A DNA stretch of 60,655 bases from Astrothelium macrocarpum. Taxonomy: Eukaryota > Ascomycota > Dothideomycetes > Trypetheliales > Trypetheliaceae. Location: NCBI GenBank assembly GCA_021030915.1, contig JAGEMR010000164.1:1-60655 (forward strand), given 5' to 3'. A model generated the notes under the pieces. That model was not told the DNA's origin. It did not search any database and worked only from the letters and a program-made list of their open reading frames with translations. This document shows positions 23,526 to 35,035 of the stretch, one piece after another; positions within the stretch are counted from its first letter, which is position 1, and every line of letters begins with the position of its first letter. The translations under genes and the position numbers were made by a program.

Positions 23526-24500
23526 ATGAGCTTCTCGAAGTTTGCTACGTGGGCGCTATTGGCGTTGCAGGCTCTGCATGTCTATGCCGCGCTTGAGGTG
23601 CGTTTTCCTCCCTTGAAAACGAAACCCCAAATATTCTTGCGAGCAGCAGAAGCTAAATGTATTTTGAACGCAGGTTGAAGAAATTGAGGAGCTTGAAGAT
23701 GACACCGAAAATGGACCAGCTTCCACTCCGAACCTAAATGTCCAAGTCTCCACATCTTTTCCTCAATCAGAAATTTTCGGGATCAAGTTGGTCAATGGCC
23801 AACCTACCGTTGCCATTCTCAATTTCGAGAACCATGAACCCACTCCAATCACAGTTGGATTTGTCGGCGGTAGTCTTTGGACTCCAGCTATGAGCCCGCA
23901 GGGTGAACAGTTGGTTCGCAACTTGACCACAGTTCGATACAATGTCGAGATACCAGCGGGCGAAAAGAATCACTTGACCTATAGCTTCGCCACCGAGATG
24001 CATCCTCAGGATCTGACTTTGAGCTTGGTATCAGTTTTATCTGATAGTGACGGCAGCTTCTATACCATTCAAGCCTTTAACGAAACTGTCAGTGTCGTTG
24101 AGGCTCCTACCAGTATTTTCGATCCCCAAATGTAAGCCTTTTTCATATCTTACTTTGTCTGACAAGATGCTCACAGAGGATCTGTAGTATCTTTCTCTAC
24201 ATTTTTCTGGCGGCTGGTTTTGCTGGCACCTGTTATTTCATCTACAACACTTGGGTTGCTCAGCTATTCCCCCAAAAGCGTCGTGGTGGCAAAGGAGGTG
24301 AACGAGCGAAGCGATCTTCTGGACAATCCAAGAAGGTTGATCCAGCTGATCAGGTTTCTGTTGCTGGAGCGGACGGACCAGCCGTGACCAGTAGTGCGCA
24401 GGCATACGATGAGAGCTGGATCCCGTCACATCACATTAATAAGCCTGAGGCGAGGAGGATCAATAGCGGAGCAAAAGTCAAAACCAAGAATCGAGGCTAA
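23526..24500 (+). CDS. Irc22 / TRAP-alpha (SSR1)-like ER membrane protein
   Basis: Three exons, 23526-23597, 23674-24131 and 24188-24500, 280 aa. Introns are 76 nt (GTGCGT to CAG) and 56 nt (GTAAGC to TAG). Seen: a signal peptide ending at about HVYA, an acidic segment (EEIEELEDDTENG), a beta-rich lumenal domain with NFENHEPTPITVGFVGGSLW and the YSFATEMHPQDL region, then one membrane span (IFLYIFLAAGFAGTCYFIYNTW) and a basic cytosolic tail with KKVDPADQ. This topology and the motifs match the alpha subunit of the translocon-associated complex, called Irc22 in yeast. It works at the ER beside Sec61 in protein import, where it is thought to ease insertion of some substrates. Intact and single copy here. 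Confidence 0.88.
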
Positions 24501-25689
24501 ATGTGAGGATTGGGAATTTGAATGTGAATATCATCGGCAAGGTCATTGCCCTTCAAAGCCAATACGAAGATGTAGAAAACGTGAAACTATGAAGAAGATG
24601 GGTCATTCAAGCCTAAACTTATCTAGCAATTGACAAATTCTAACTTGGCTCTGAAATATCATGAATGTGAAACTCACGCGTATCCAGGAAGGATGTCATC
24701 CGAGGTTCTATTACCAAAACATCGCTTGCGGTTCGTCCATTTCATTTCCTAACTTGGAAAAAGATTCGGGGTTAACACCAAGACCAGAGAAATCTAAAGA
24801 TTGGCACTCTATGCCTTCATTCTCTGGCTGCGCCACTGCGTACATCTTCCTTTCGACGCGAAAAGAGTTTCATCTTACGAGGACAGACCAAGTTGATTAC
24901 CGCATGTTCGTTGTGCAAGCCTTTACCAGACATTCTGTACCATATAGCTTCCTTGATATTGCTCTAACATGTGTGAGATTGTCTATTGGGTCTTGTATGA
25001 AGACGTTCTCGGCTATGTTGACCTTGCATTGAATTTTCTTCCAGGATGCACGATTCGTTGAGGCACTCAAATGCTTGACTGAATTCACTCGCAGCTAGCC
25101 GCTTTGCATTCAGCTGATGGTATTGTACATTGATGCGACTCCAATGCCATAGGAAACACGATTTGCTCAGGTCCAGTGAACATACAGACCACATAGCACT
25201 GCTGGATATCCATTGGATAGAAGTAATTGCGACGGTCAGACCAAAGACGTCTCTTGCACCATATAGGACCCAAGGAAAAAGATTTACAAATAAAGGCCAG
25301 AGTATCTTGTCAATGTGTATGTAAAGAGAATTCCTTTCTCATAAAGAGCATGGAAAGGGACACAGTCCCGCCCGCCAGAGCGGTTCCAAAGCTATTTGGA
25401 ATCCGCTCAGTATATTTACCACAAGCGCCCAAAATGAAAGGACCGGAAATTTTACAAGAAACACACAAACATCCGTCAAACTATCCGTCCACCCATTCCC
25501 TTGCAACCAGCCGATATCCTTCATTCGCCAGAAAAATTTGAACAGTCAGACTCGGTCCACTCACTCAGCCATCAACTGATTCCAAGAACCATCGCTCTTC
25601 TCCCATCGAACAACCACTCCACAACACCATGCTCACTCACACCCTCTCCACCCCTCCACCAACATCAAATCGCTCAAATCCACACACAC
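24501..25689. other. Intergenic between convergent genes
   Basis: About 1.2 kb of 3' flank shared by the Irc22-like gene and the Ase1-like gene. Frames up to 123 codons occur but without start context, motif or splice logic. I see no gene. Confidence 0.5.
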
Positions 25690-28247
25690 CTAAAACCCAC
25701 TCTCATCCGTCCACCCGGCCTCACTCCCCTCCCTCAACACCTCCCGCTCCCTCCCCATCCCCACGTCCAACCCCCTCACCCTCTTCCCCATCCCCTCCTC
25801 CGCACCACCATACCCACCCTCGGGCACCCCACGCTTCCCCAACCCCTGCTGCGCCATCAGCATCCTCATGCGCGCACGATACGCCTCCTCGCGCGGCGCC
25901 TCCCACGCCTGCTGCTCGCCCGGCTCACTCGCATCATCATACGTCTCCCAATTCTCGCTGCCGGACTCCGTCGCCACGGTGCCGTGCCCGTTCGAGCTGC
26001 CGCTGATCTGCCGGCTGCTCCCGGACGAGGATGCGTACCCCGTCGGCTGCGAGGCATAGCTGGCCGACGACGCGGCGGTACCCGTGTGGTAGTGGGCCGG
26101 CCGCGTGGACGACGCGTTCGACGACGCGTGGCTGCGCGCGACGGCGCCGCGGTCGTCGTACACGTCTTCGGGCGAGATGTGCCGCACGATGCTGGCGGTG
26201 CGGACAGCGGCGTCTGAGGAGGCGGGATCCGGGGTGGGTGGGACGAAGAGGTCTTTCATTTTCGGGGGTGGGGCGCGAGGAGGCGGTGCCATGCGGCCGC
26301 GGAGGGTGTTGTAGGCGTTGTCGGGTTGTTTCGCGTCCGGACGGGGTCGTCGTTCGGGGGAGTTGTTGCCGTGCGGCATGTTGGAGAGGGGAGCGCGCGA
26401 GGGGATCTTGGAGGGGCTGATGCGTGTGGTGCCTGCTGCGGAGACGGAGGCGCCCAGCGTGGAGGAGTTGCTCATGACGGACTGGCTGAGTGCGGATTGG
26501 GAACGGCCGAGTTGTGCTGTGGGTGTTTTGGAACGAGGAGGTGGCGCGCTGCGTAAGGTGCCTCCGCGCTGTGTTGAGGCATTTGCAGACTTTGCTGATT
26601 TTGCGGGTGGGGGGCAATTGGGTGTCTTGGATCGAGGAGGTAGAGGTTTGGCGCTGGACGCAATAGCATTGAGTTCGTCGAGGTAACGTTGGCCATGGAC
26701 GAGGAAAGGTCGACCGTATTCGTCTTCCCAGCTTTCCAGCACTTTGACTAGATCTGCTTCAAGTTTCGGTAGTTCCTTGGCAATCCTCTTTCGCATTTTC
26801 TCTTCACGAAGAAGTCGCGTTGGATCGCGCTTCTCTCCTTTGTTGCCGCGTGCCATTAATCGGGAAGCGTCCTGACTAGATGCTTGGAGATCATCACGCT
26901 CCTTAACAAGAGTACGATGCCTATCGATCATCTGGAGTGTAGGTGCACGTTGCTCTCTAAGTGCTTCCAAGCGACTAATTTCGGCTTCGTGAGCAGAGAG
27001 CAGCGCATCGCTGTATACGTCTAATGGTGCCTGAAATTAGCAACTTTTACAAGGCTTGCTCCTTGATGAATACTGACCTGAGAAGGCAGGTGTGAAATCC
27101 AACATCTCTTCCTCTGAAAAGTAAAGGCTGTCCCATAATTCCTGAAGCTTGTAGCGTGCATCTTCAACGAAGAGATGTAGATTTTGCTTTTTTAGCTCAT
27201 TCAGTCGAGAGAGCTCATCTTCGAACTCGTTGATGGTTCTTAAGCCACAACCACGATTTGCTGCCAAGAATGCCTTGCGATCTCGCTCTTCGATACCAAG
27301 CCGTTCCCATAATTCTTCTACGGACATCCTCAGCTCCTTAAGCTTCTTCTCCCGCATGCGTTTCTCTTCAACCAACTTGTCCCGCCGACTTCGAAGACGA
27401 TTAAGGTCATCCTGATGGAGACCCAATTGTTCGGGCGCGTCACGCGCACACGCAACGATATTGCTGTCAGTCTGTGCTTGCGGCGTACCAAGCTCTGCCC
27501 ATAGCTTGATCATGTCATCTGCAAATGTCTTCACCGTTGAAAGCCGCCGATTGTACTCCTCGTATACTCTAGTAAATTCATTGTCAAGAGAATTGACGTA
27601 TGTGGGAGAGAGGTCAAATGTGGGGGAGATGGAGCCATCTGGAGATGCTTTGGGGAGCTTGATCTTAACAAAAGATGGTTCGAGGTGAGATGCGTAAGAT
27701 TCAAGCGCTTCGACAAGTTCTATAAATGCTTAGCATTGCCTGGATATTCAAGGATAGAAGAAATTACTCTTGACTTGCTCAAATCGCTCGCGATGAAGTT
27801 TACCGACGGTGTTGTGTTTCTCTTTAAGATCTCGTAAACAGCTCAATAGCGGAAACGAAACTTTCATGTCTTCGTCTTCTAAATCGTAATCATTCCGTTT
27901 CTTGGCATCATCAAGGGAAGCTTCCATCTGCCGGATGGTTTTGATAAGGCGATGAGCTTGTTCTGCCAAGTCATTTTTCTCGCTAGGATAGAGCTAATGA
28001 GTCAATTGTCCAAAGTTTGAGGTGGGAGGAACGTACGTCGATACAAGCCGTAGCTGGTTATGAAGTGTATCTGACAAAGCGGAGAATAGCTATAATGATG
28101 TCAGCGTGTTTTCCTTGAATGCGAGCTTGACAGTACATTTGATTCACGCGATTCGCGCTCATGATTGGGAATTCCAATGTCGTCGAATAGTCCATGGAGC
28201 TGTGCGATGATTGTAGATATCTGCTGGGACAGGTAGCTCGAATCCAT
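25690..28247 (-). CDS. Ase1/PRC1/MAP65 microtubule bundling protein
   Basis: Five exons on the minus strand: 28247-28137, 28089-28037, 27982-27768, 27719-27078 and 27020-25690, 783 aa. Introns are 47, 54, 48 and 57 nt with canonical ends; for the last, acceptor CATTAG at 27021 gives FSDVYSDALLSAHE. The N-terminus (STIIAQLHGLFDDIGI) and a long coiled coil (about 40-450) lead to the MAP65 core: ELWERLGI, ELKKQNLHLFVEDARYKLQELWD, then LREEKMRKRIAKELPKLEADL and WEDEYGRPFLVHGQRYLDEL. The last 280 residues are Ser/Pro/Arg-rich and markedly GC-rich at DNA level (25.7-26.7 kb), the disordered tail that is regulated by CDK in yeasts. It crosslinks antiparallel microtubules in the anaphase midzone. Long open frames on the opposite strand here are shadows. 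Confidence 0.92.
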
Positions 28248-29303
28248 CGCGTCCCAGGTATCCTGCAGTGTCGCGCAGTTATCAAAAGGTCATGTATCAA
28301 GAACACTTGAGCGTCGCTAGTACTGAATAATGTTGGTTACGCTTGGGCGTAGCGATATACTGTGTATCTGAAATTGTGAAGTCGTTAACAGAACGTATCC
28401 CACGGAAAGGAGCGTGAAGAAGGGCGAGTCTGATTGGAAGCAGTCTTGGTCGCCAGCAGCAATTTAACAAGAAACATGGACAGACTTGGAGACCAGTAGA
28501 TCATGATCGCACCCAATGGTAACAATCGCAGGATGGCGTGCATACACTGTTAAGTGTAAGTAAGTTTACCATTTGGGGCTTAGTGTTGTTGCTACTCTCG
28601 TTGCTATGGATACCTCCCTAGGCAGCAAAGTTAAGGTAGCCGATGGTCACGCTCCGCTGGGAGCGCCACTACGAAAACCGCGAAAACCTTGGTACTCTTA
28701 CCCATGTATCAAAGTAGCGCCCTACCCTTTAATTAATATCACACGCCAAATGGTGAGAAATTAGTTATTTTGTTTTATTATATTGACTTCTATCAACACT
28801 AGCTACACAGCGCAGCAAGTGGCCCGTGGATATTGCACGCGCACTGGGGACACATGGAAGTGCTGAGGATGCGGTGCGTCAGGGTACATCGGGGAATTAC
28901 ATGATGGGGAATCTTTGTGTTCGTATGCGGTCATGACGAAGGGGACAAAAATTTGTGCTGCATGTATCGGGGGCGTGGGAAACAAGAGAAGAGTGCGGAG
29001 GAGGGGTGAATAAGATAAGATGAGATCAGTAGAGAGCCGAGCCGAACCCAAGTTGAGAACCGAGCTCGCGTGAGAATCACCGTCCTCGAAAACTATCCGC
29101 GAGGTCGATATTCTTGGTATAAGCCTTATGTTGGGGTTCTTTGTGCAGGTCCTGAAGAAGGTCAACAGTACTCGTAAGCACAATATCTTCACAGTAAACG
29201 AGTCTGGGCAGTCCCTGAGCCTAGAGGCTAGGAGTGCGCACTTTATCTGCTTGAGCCTGCGAGGCATAGATGTCATGCCGAATGCGAAAAGCCAGTGCCG
29301 GCA
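28248..29303. other. Intergenic (Ase1 promoter / importin alpha 3' end)
   Basis: About 1 kb. A 157-codon minus frame at 28803-29276 lies directly downstream of the importin alpha stop and has no motif; I treat it as 3' flank. No supported gene. Confidence 0.5.
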
Positions 29304-31244
29304 TTACATATCCATGGAATCTCCACCATTGGCAAAATTGAAGTTTTGCTGTTGCTGTTGGGCCCCGAAACCAAAGGTACCATCCTGGCCTTGAGAAGGA
29401 GCAAGTTCGTTAATGTCATTGCCGTCACCTTCTTCATCAGAAAAGTACTTTTCGATGATATTGTAGGCCTTCATGTAGATCTCTTCGTTCGCATTATTCT
29501 GGCAGTCATGGATCTTTTCCATGCCTCCACATTCCTCAATGAACAATGCATAACGGTTGATTGCTTGCTGGTCGGCGGAATTGACTGATGCTTCACGATC
29601 CATTTCTCCCACCTTCAGGATATTCTCCAAGCCGTCGAGAGCAACTTGGATGATTTTATTGTCTGGGCATACGAGAAGATCGCAAAGCGGTTTGATGGCA
29701 CCATTGCTGACGAGGTAACGAATCTGCTCAGGTTTTTGCAATCCACCTGAAGTGGCGTTGGAAATGGCCCAACATGCCTCTTTGCGGGTTTTGAAATCGC
29801 CGTTAGACAGTAGGTGAATAAGAGGTTGAATGATATTCGCGTCAATGACTGCCTGAATCTGGGTCGAGTTCCCAGCTGTAATGTTGGAAATGGTCCAGCA
29901 AGCCTCTTTTCGGATTCCATCTTTGCTAGAGCTAAGCAAGGAAAGGAGAGCTGGCAGGGCTCCACAATTGATGATGACTTGTGTCTGGACATCATCACCA
30001 GTAACAATGTTGCCCACAGAGCGGAGAGCGGGAGTCTGGACTGATGTAGATGCATGCATAAGAAGCTCCACAAGGCGACGAGGAATGCCGGCTTCAATAA
30101 CAGCTTGGATCTTATCATTAGAGCCATCAGAAAGATAGGAGATTGCCCAGCAAGCATCGATAAGAACCTCATCGTCTAGCGAGTACACGAGTTTGGCCAA
30201 GACAGGCAAGGCTGGAGCAATCTATTTGCGTGTCAGCTTGCAGAGTAAGCAGGATGATGAATGAAGAACTCACGGTTTGCCAATCAGGCTGGGGTGTCTT
30301 GCCACGGCAGAAGTTGCTAAGAGTCCATGTCGCATTTCGAAGCATACTCAGCTTTCGGCTATCTCCCAACAGGGCAAGTAGCGGCCGAAGTGCGCCCTGT
30401 TGAAGAACGAAATCCCTGCAATTTGGACTATCTCCAGCGATATTACCCAAAGCCCAAACAGCCTGTTCCCTGACATCTGGCTCGTGGCTACTGAGCAACT
30501 CAACAAAGATCGGAACAGCACCAGCAGCAATGACCACTTGTGTTTGCTGAGCGGAACCAGAAGCAATATTGGTCAAGGCCCATGCTGCCTCGAACTGAAC
30601 AAGAGTATGAGGAGATCGTAGAAATTCAACGAAGCGCCCGACGACGCCAGTCTCGATGACTTTTTCGATCGGTGGATTGCGTTCCTTTGAGAGAAGCTTT
30701 CGAAACTTGGTTGTGGCGGTGATCTGATCGTCTATCTGTTCCGAGAATACGCCAGCGACCATTTGAGGAAGCTCTTCGTTCAACTATGATGAGTTCATTA
30801 GCGATGTTGATCTTCATAGATGATAATTTCGAATGTCAGACAGAAAGTAATTGGCCAGGGGTGGAAAATGAGTCAAGGCTGTAAAGAACTCAGGTATCTC
30901 CGAACTCCATCTTGGTTATGTTTGTCGAATGACAAGATTATTTGTCTAGAATAGACAATCCACAGTAGATAACAGGGGGTAAGAATAACGAAAAGGCGAT
31001 GATGTACCTGGCTTTCAATATTTCCACCCTCATCATCACTATCAGGGGCAGCGCCGACTCCGGCGCCAAGGGCAGGGCCTTCACGCGAAGTAATACCTCT
31101 CCTCTTTGCAAGATTCTCCTCGCGCTTTGCTTTGCGGATCTCGACTTGCTGTTCCTCGCGACGGCGGCGGAGCTCATCAGGTTTGAAAGTATTCTTGGCT
31201 TTGAACGTCGTCCGACGATGCTCTGGGATATAACGTTCCGCCAT
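29304..31244 (-). CDS. Importin subunit alpha (karyopherin alpha, Srp1)
   Basis: Three exons, 31244-31008, 30783-30274 and 30221-29304, 554 aa. Intron 1 is unusually long for this window (224 nt, GTACAT to ATAG), intron 2 is 52 nt. The IBB domain is at residues 1-60 (RRRREEQQVEIRKAKREENL, the autoinhibitory basic patch that binds importin beta). Ten armadillo repeats follow with the classic NLS-binding array: AAWALTNIASG, AVWALGNIAGD, ATWTLSNFCRG, ACWAISYLSDG, ACWTISNITAG, ACWAISNATSG. Trp/Asn pairs are all present. The C-terminus ends in an acidic and Gln/Phe-rich tail. The protein carries classical-NLS cargo to the nuclear pore with importin beta. Intact. Confidence 0.96.
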
Positions 31245-31530
31245 GATGGCGCCTTTTGGTTCAACAATGCTAGGATTAGAGAGCAGACTTCACAAGCAGT
31301 TGAAGGAGAAGAAAGCCTATTGCACTGGCATGCGAGAGAGTGGTGGGAGGGAAGGTAGAGGGCGATGAAATGTGGGTAGGGACTCAAGAGTGAAGAGCTG
31401 CGGCGTTTCGCTGAGTTCCGCCAGGCCGCCGGGAGTGGGCAGGGAAACGCCGCTAGCACGTGACCGTGATCCCCCGCACTAGCCCGAACCCTTGGAGTGA
31501 CTGTTCGAATTGTTTGAAACGAGCATGTCA

Positions 31531-31700
31531 TTCGCCGCAGGCCTCGTCGAGAGACCCTCAACAAAAGCAGACAAGAATATCTTAGACTTTATTTCTTGAT
31601 GAGACACTGATAGACTGTCTATGGTATGAGGTTCTCCTGACGAGGCCTGTGGCGAAATTATACCTTTCGCAGTCGTGGGTGACATTTCTTATACTATGGG
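31531..31700. repeat. Inverted-repeat MITE-like element, copy 1
   Basis: Inner arms 31531-31560 and 31626-31657 are reverse complements with few mismatches (TTCGCCGCAGGCCTCGTC against GACGAGGCCTGTGGCGAA). An outer arm follows on the right: TTTCGCAGTCGTGGGTGACA at 31665-31684. The matching left outer arm is missing, so the copy is truncated. It shares these blocks with the other copies listed in this window. No coding capacity. Confidence 0.75.
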
Positions 31701-31988
31701 CCGGTGCGAGCTCTCTCATAAAGCCACAATGCAGAATAGTATGTAGAATGGCAACGTTAGCACTGGCGATTGCAAAAAAAAAAAAAAAGTCGCCCGCGAC
31801 CACACGCGCCGCAGACCTCCTATTCCCTCTGACCCATCTCTTCTCCGACCTTGTTCCCTCAGGCTCCTTCTCACTCACCTCTTTCCCATTCATCAACTTT
31901 CCCACTTGAACCCATCTATCTTTTGCGACACACAATCAGATTTGCCAGCTCTCTATACATTTTACGTGCAGTGCTAACTGCTGTGTAG

Positions 31989-32662
31989 ATGGTTAACGTA
32001 AATGTAAACGTTTTTGTAAGCCTTCCTTTCTCGATATCATATATCGTTCGAACCCGGCATCTTTTTCGGCTCAAATTACCCTTTAGTTTCCTCGCGTATC
32101 TCTGCGAAACATAAACGATATTGTGCTAACAAGTCAAAGGTCAATAGCAAGCCCCGCGGCCGCGGTGGGAGCCCACCCGGCCAGGGCAAGGGCGTATGTA
32201 CTACTGAGGGTATCCTGCCTACTTTGTAATTGACAAAAAGGATCACAGCGCAACGCGTGAGCCTGGAAGGCGGCGGCCCCAGGCCCCCTCCCAGGCCCCC
32301 CTCTCGGCGCCCGGTGGGGTTCTCCCCTGGGGCCCCCAGCAGACTCCGGCCCCCGGCGCCCCCCTCCCTCCCTCGACCTTTTCTCCTCTGGCGCCGGCGC
32401 GGGCGCCTATGACGGCAACGTCCGCGTCTGCCTCCCGTCTGGGGGACCCTCCGGGGGACCCTCAGGGGCTTCCGAGCCCCCTCCCTCGGGCCCCCGCCCT
32501 CTCCCTCTCCCTCTCCACCACCTCCAGAGCACCAGTGACTCTGAAGCCCCCCAGGGGGATGACTCTGTGTAAGTAGACTGTCATCAAGCCTAGCTATGCT
32601 CTCAAATCGAATGATTTGCTAATTTATATAGTACTGAAGATTTCGATTACATGGCAGAATAA
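31989..32662 (+). CDS. Candidate spliced gene with very GC-rich, Pro/Gly-rich central exon
   Basis: No homology is recognised. Splice signals are strong: TGCTAACTGCTGTGTAG just before ATG 31989; an intron from GTAAGCC (32011) to CTAACAAGTCAAAG (32138); a donor GTATGT near 32194; and GTAAGTAGA (32569) to TTTGCTAATTTATATAG (32631). Exon 2 reads VNSKPRGRGGSPPGQGKG, an RGG-like stretch. The last exon reads TEDFDYMAE then stop, and the frame leading into it ends SDSEAPQGDDS. The middle exon is extreme in composition: 49 of 60 bases at 32281-32340 are G or C. The acceptor that connects exon 2 to the acidic-tail frame is uncertain, because that frame has a TGA at about 32257, and another frame is also open for over 100 codons. 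It may be a disordered RNA-binding-like protein or a non-coding spliced transcript. Confidence 0.4.
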
Positions 32663-32946
32663 TTTTTGGGAAATTTTTTTGGGAGTGTTCATTTGCTAGA
32701 TTTGCTTGTATTTAGCTTTTGCTCATTCAATCATAATTCCAATCTATAAGTTACCACCATAACTTAACAATTCTCCGGTTCCAAGACTTTCGACCATCTA
32801 AACATGCATAAACGCCAGGAAAGCCGTTCTGTGTCAAGAAGGCGCTTTTTTACTCTTTTTCTTTCTCAAATGGCATGTTAATTTCAGAGGTTGCAATAAG
32901 AAATGCAGCTGGATCGTGACCTAAATAATTCTCCATATATGTCTTA

Positions 32947-33066
32947 AGGAGGCCCTCAATGGTGAACAGCAAAAGAATCTTAGAGATTATTTTTCAATGA
33001 ATTGTTTGGATTTTTGTTACAATTAGCGATTGTTGAAAATGGGATGAGGTCCTCCCTACGAGGAGG
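32947..33066. repeat. MITE-like element, copy 2 (inner part)
   Basis: Starts AAGGAGGCCCTCAA and ends TGAGGTCCTCCCTACGAGG, a near-perfect inverted pair, with an AT-rich centre containing AATCTTAG. The same blocks recur in copies at 31.5, 36.5, 38.4 and 51.5 kb. The outer arms are lacking. Confidence 0.65.
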
Positions 33067-33480
33067 AAAGGCTTGCAGGTCGTTGGAAGGGCGACGGTCG
33101 ACGCGAAAGAACGTGGGTGAGAGATGAGGAAGGACTTGGAGAAAGGTGGGAGGGTGTGAAGGGGAAGGACATGAATTGGAAGGGCGTGAGAAGAAACGGT
33201 TGAAGGGGAAGGGCGCGAGTGAGAGACGGATTAGAGGAGTAGGATGAGGAAACGCTTGGAGGAAGTTGCAAGGCAAACGGTTGAAGGGGAAGGGCGTGAG
33301 GGAGAAAGCCTCGAAGGGCGAACGATTGAAGGGCAAGGGCTTAGAGGAGTGATGTGGTGGATGGACTGGATGGAGTTGAAAAAGCAAAAATTGGAGATGC
33401 ATGACTTACAGCGAACTCTGATGTTGGATATGCGTAGAGGAAAGGAGAAGAGAGGAGAATAGAAGAGGGGGAATGGCCAG
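33067..33480. repeat. Purine-rich degenerate minisatellite
   Basis: The plus strand is strongly purine-biased and built from variants of GGTTGAAGGGGAAGGGCGTG, recurring near 33190, 33215, 33280 and 33320 with irregular spacing. On the minus strand the repeats keep one frame open with recurrent PFNR/LPFNR, but I see no real protein. It directly abuts a MITE-like copy. Confidence 0.55.
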
Positions 33481-34031
33481 TATATCTGAGAATTCGGTGG
33501 GTGAGCATTCCTTCTCGAAATAGTAGTCGCGTCGCGTCCGTCGCGTCACTGGGCACCTCCGATACACCTGCCCATCTGTCTCCTACTGTGCCGTGCAATT
33601 GAGATTGACATACTCGAACGCGTACGGTAATTTGATAAATCACGGTAAGCATTCGAATTCAAAAAGCAAAAACAGGTTGCACACGAGATAGATACTGTCT
33701 ACGAAGGCATAATGGGCAAAAGAGACCTCCATGCCGCGGTTAGGTACCAACCAGGTAGACACAAGCGGGAGAATCCGAAGAAAGCTGGGTAATTTTTTTA
33801 TTCTGCTCTCCTTAAAGTCATCGAATTTCTCGCGATTTCCCCTTTATCCTCGTCTCTCTTAGATCCGCGGCCCAAGGAATTGAGTCCACGAAAGAAACTC
33901 CCTAACTGATGAAGATAGGCACTATCAGCTCAGTTGTCCTTATTTACGCACACCAACCTTGTAGTACCATTTGCCATCCACTCCTCAGTTTCCTCCGCGC
34001 TAGTGGTATTGAAGCCTGAGCTGATATTGCG
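33481..34031. other. Intergenic, no gene seen
   Basis: 551 bp without a supported feature, between the purine-rich repeat and the decayed gene relic. Confidence 0.5.
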
Positions 34032-35035
34032 CTAAAGGAAAGCGTTGAACCACGCAAATGTGTCAGGTACCGGATCCCCTAAGACGGAAATATCAAGGAT
34101 CTTGCTAGAAATCTGGTCAGCCGTGACAATTGCTGTCGCCGTCTCGATGATAAGTGTGCAGTTGAGAGCCTGGATCCCAGAAATACTATTGAATATTAGG
34201 CGACTGGAGATGTTGGTCCCTTCTGACTGCGCCATCTGGTAGGTCGATGCTTAGCCGTATAGGATGTCCACTCGACTGCGAAATTTACCGGCCAGGGAAG
34301 CGATAGTACCGGTAGCTGGACAGGAATGTTTAGTAACCAGTAAGCTATAGCGACAGGTTTCGGCAACTCATCAGTGCCATTAGTGCGGCATGTTATCTGC
34401 GAAGAATTGGCAAGAACTGAGGCGTGGAAAAGCGAGTTAGACGGAGGATTCACTGAGACATCCAAGAACAGCATCAGACTCTGTCATGAATCAGCAGTCA
34501 GCCCTAGCTGGTATTCTGTGGCCTGCCCTTTTGGAAATTCACACTCACGTCTCAGGTAGACAGATCGGCAAGGTTCTCTACTCTAAGCCATCTGGAAATG
34601 TCTCCCAATGCTTCGTGCGGCGAGCAGTCCATGCGTCTCCAAAACGCAGGCGTATTTACCGATAAACCCATTGATGTTGAGCACGAAAGGGTGTTGCCGT
34701 TATCAGACGTGTTGTACACTTTCTGAACTGTACGAGAAATTGATCATGACAAAGCTCTAGCCGTCCTTGCTCCAATTAGGTCCGGAACTATTCAGTGTTA
34801 ATTTAATGGCACTACTGTGGATCCAATTCAAAGTCAGGGCCGTGGAGAAATTCGCCTTTGTCTCTGGAGCGTACTCATTACTTGCAGCCAGTCCATCGAA
34901 TTGCCTTACCTCCGAATGATGAAGGATCTGGCACATCTCAAGTGCTCTTGTAACAGCCGTAGATTGCACGACATCCCCAGGATTGCGCTCAAACATCGCA
35001 GGCATGGAAAAAACGACTGCAAAATCAGTCAGCAA
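34032..35035 (-). pseudogene. Decayed gene for a fungal membrane/extracellular glycoprotein-like protein
   Basis: Successive minus-strand blocks read like one ancestral protein: SMPAMFERNPGDVVQSTAV, then ANFSTALTLNW, then (other frame) VYNTSDNGNTLSCSTSMGL and RRMDCSPHEALGDISRWL, then LFLDVSVNPPSNSLFHASVL, and last ALNCTLIIETATAIVTAD. N-glycosylation sequons and Cys residues suit an extracellular domain. Stops separate the blocks: TAG after SKDG at about 34757, and TGA after ENLADLST at about 34555. Some frame changes could be introns (a GTAAGG...CCAGAG stretch near 34900; a GTGAGTG donor near 34550), so a spliced living gene is not excluded. I recall similar uncharacterised fungal membrane proteins (DUF3176-like style) but cannot assign one. 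Confidence 0.45.

Noticed and set aside
25501..26617. Long open frames on both strands (up to 238 codons plus, 226 codons in another minus frame)
   Set aside because: They are shadows of the GC-rich Ase1 C-terminal tail. They show no motif, and their peptides are low-complexity Pro/Arg/His strings.
28803..29276. 157-codon minus frame
   Set aside because: It lies immediately 3' of importin alpha, has biased basic composition and no motif. More likely 3' flank.
30938..31564. 208-codon minus frame overlapping importin alpha exon 1
   Set aside because: It is the importin alpha exon and upstream region in the wrong frame, with no domain.
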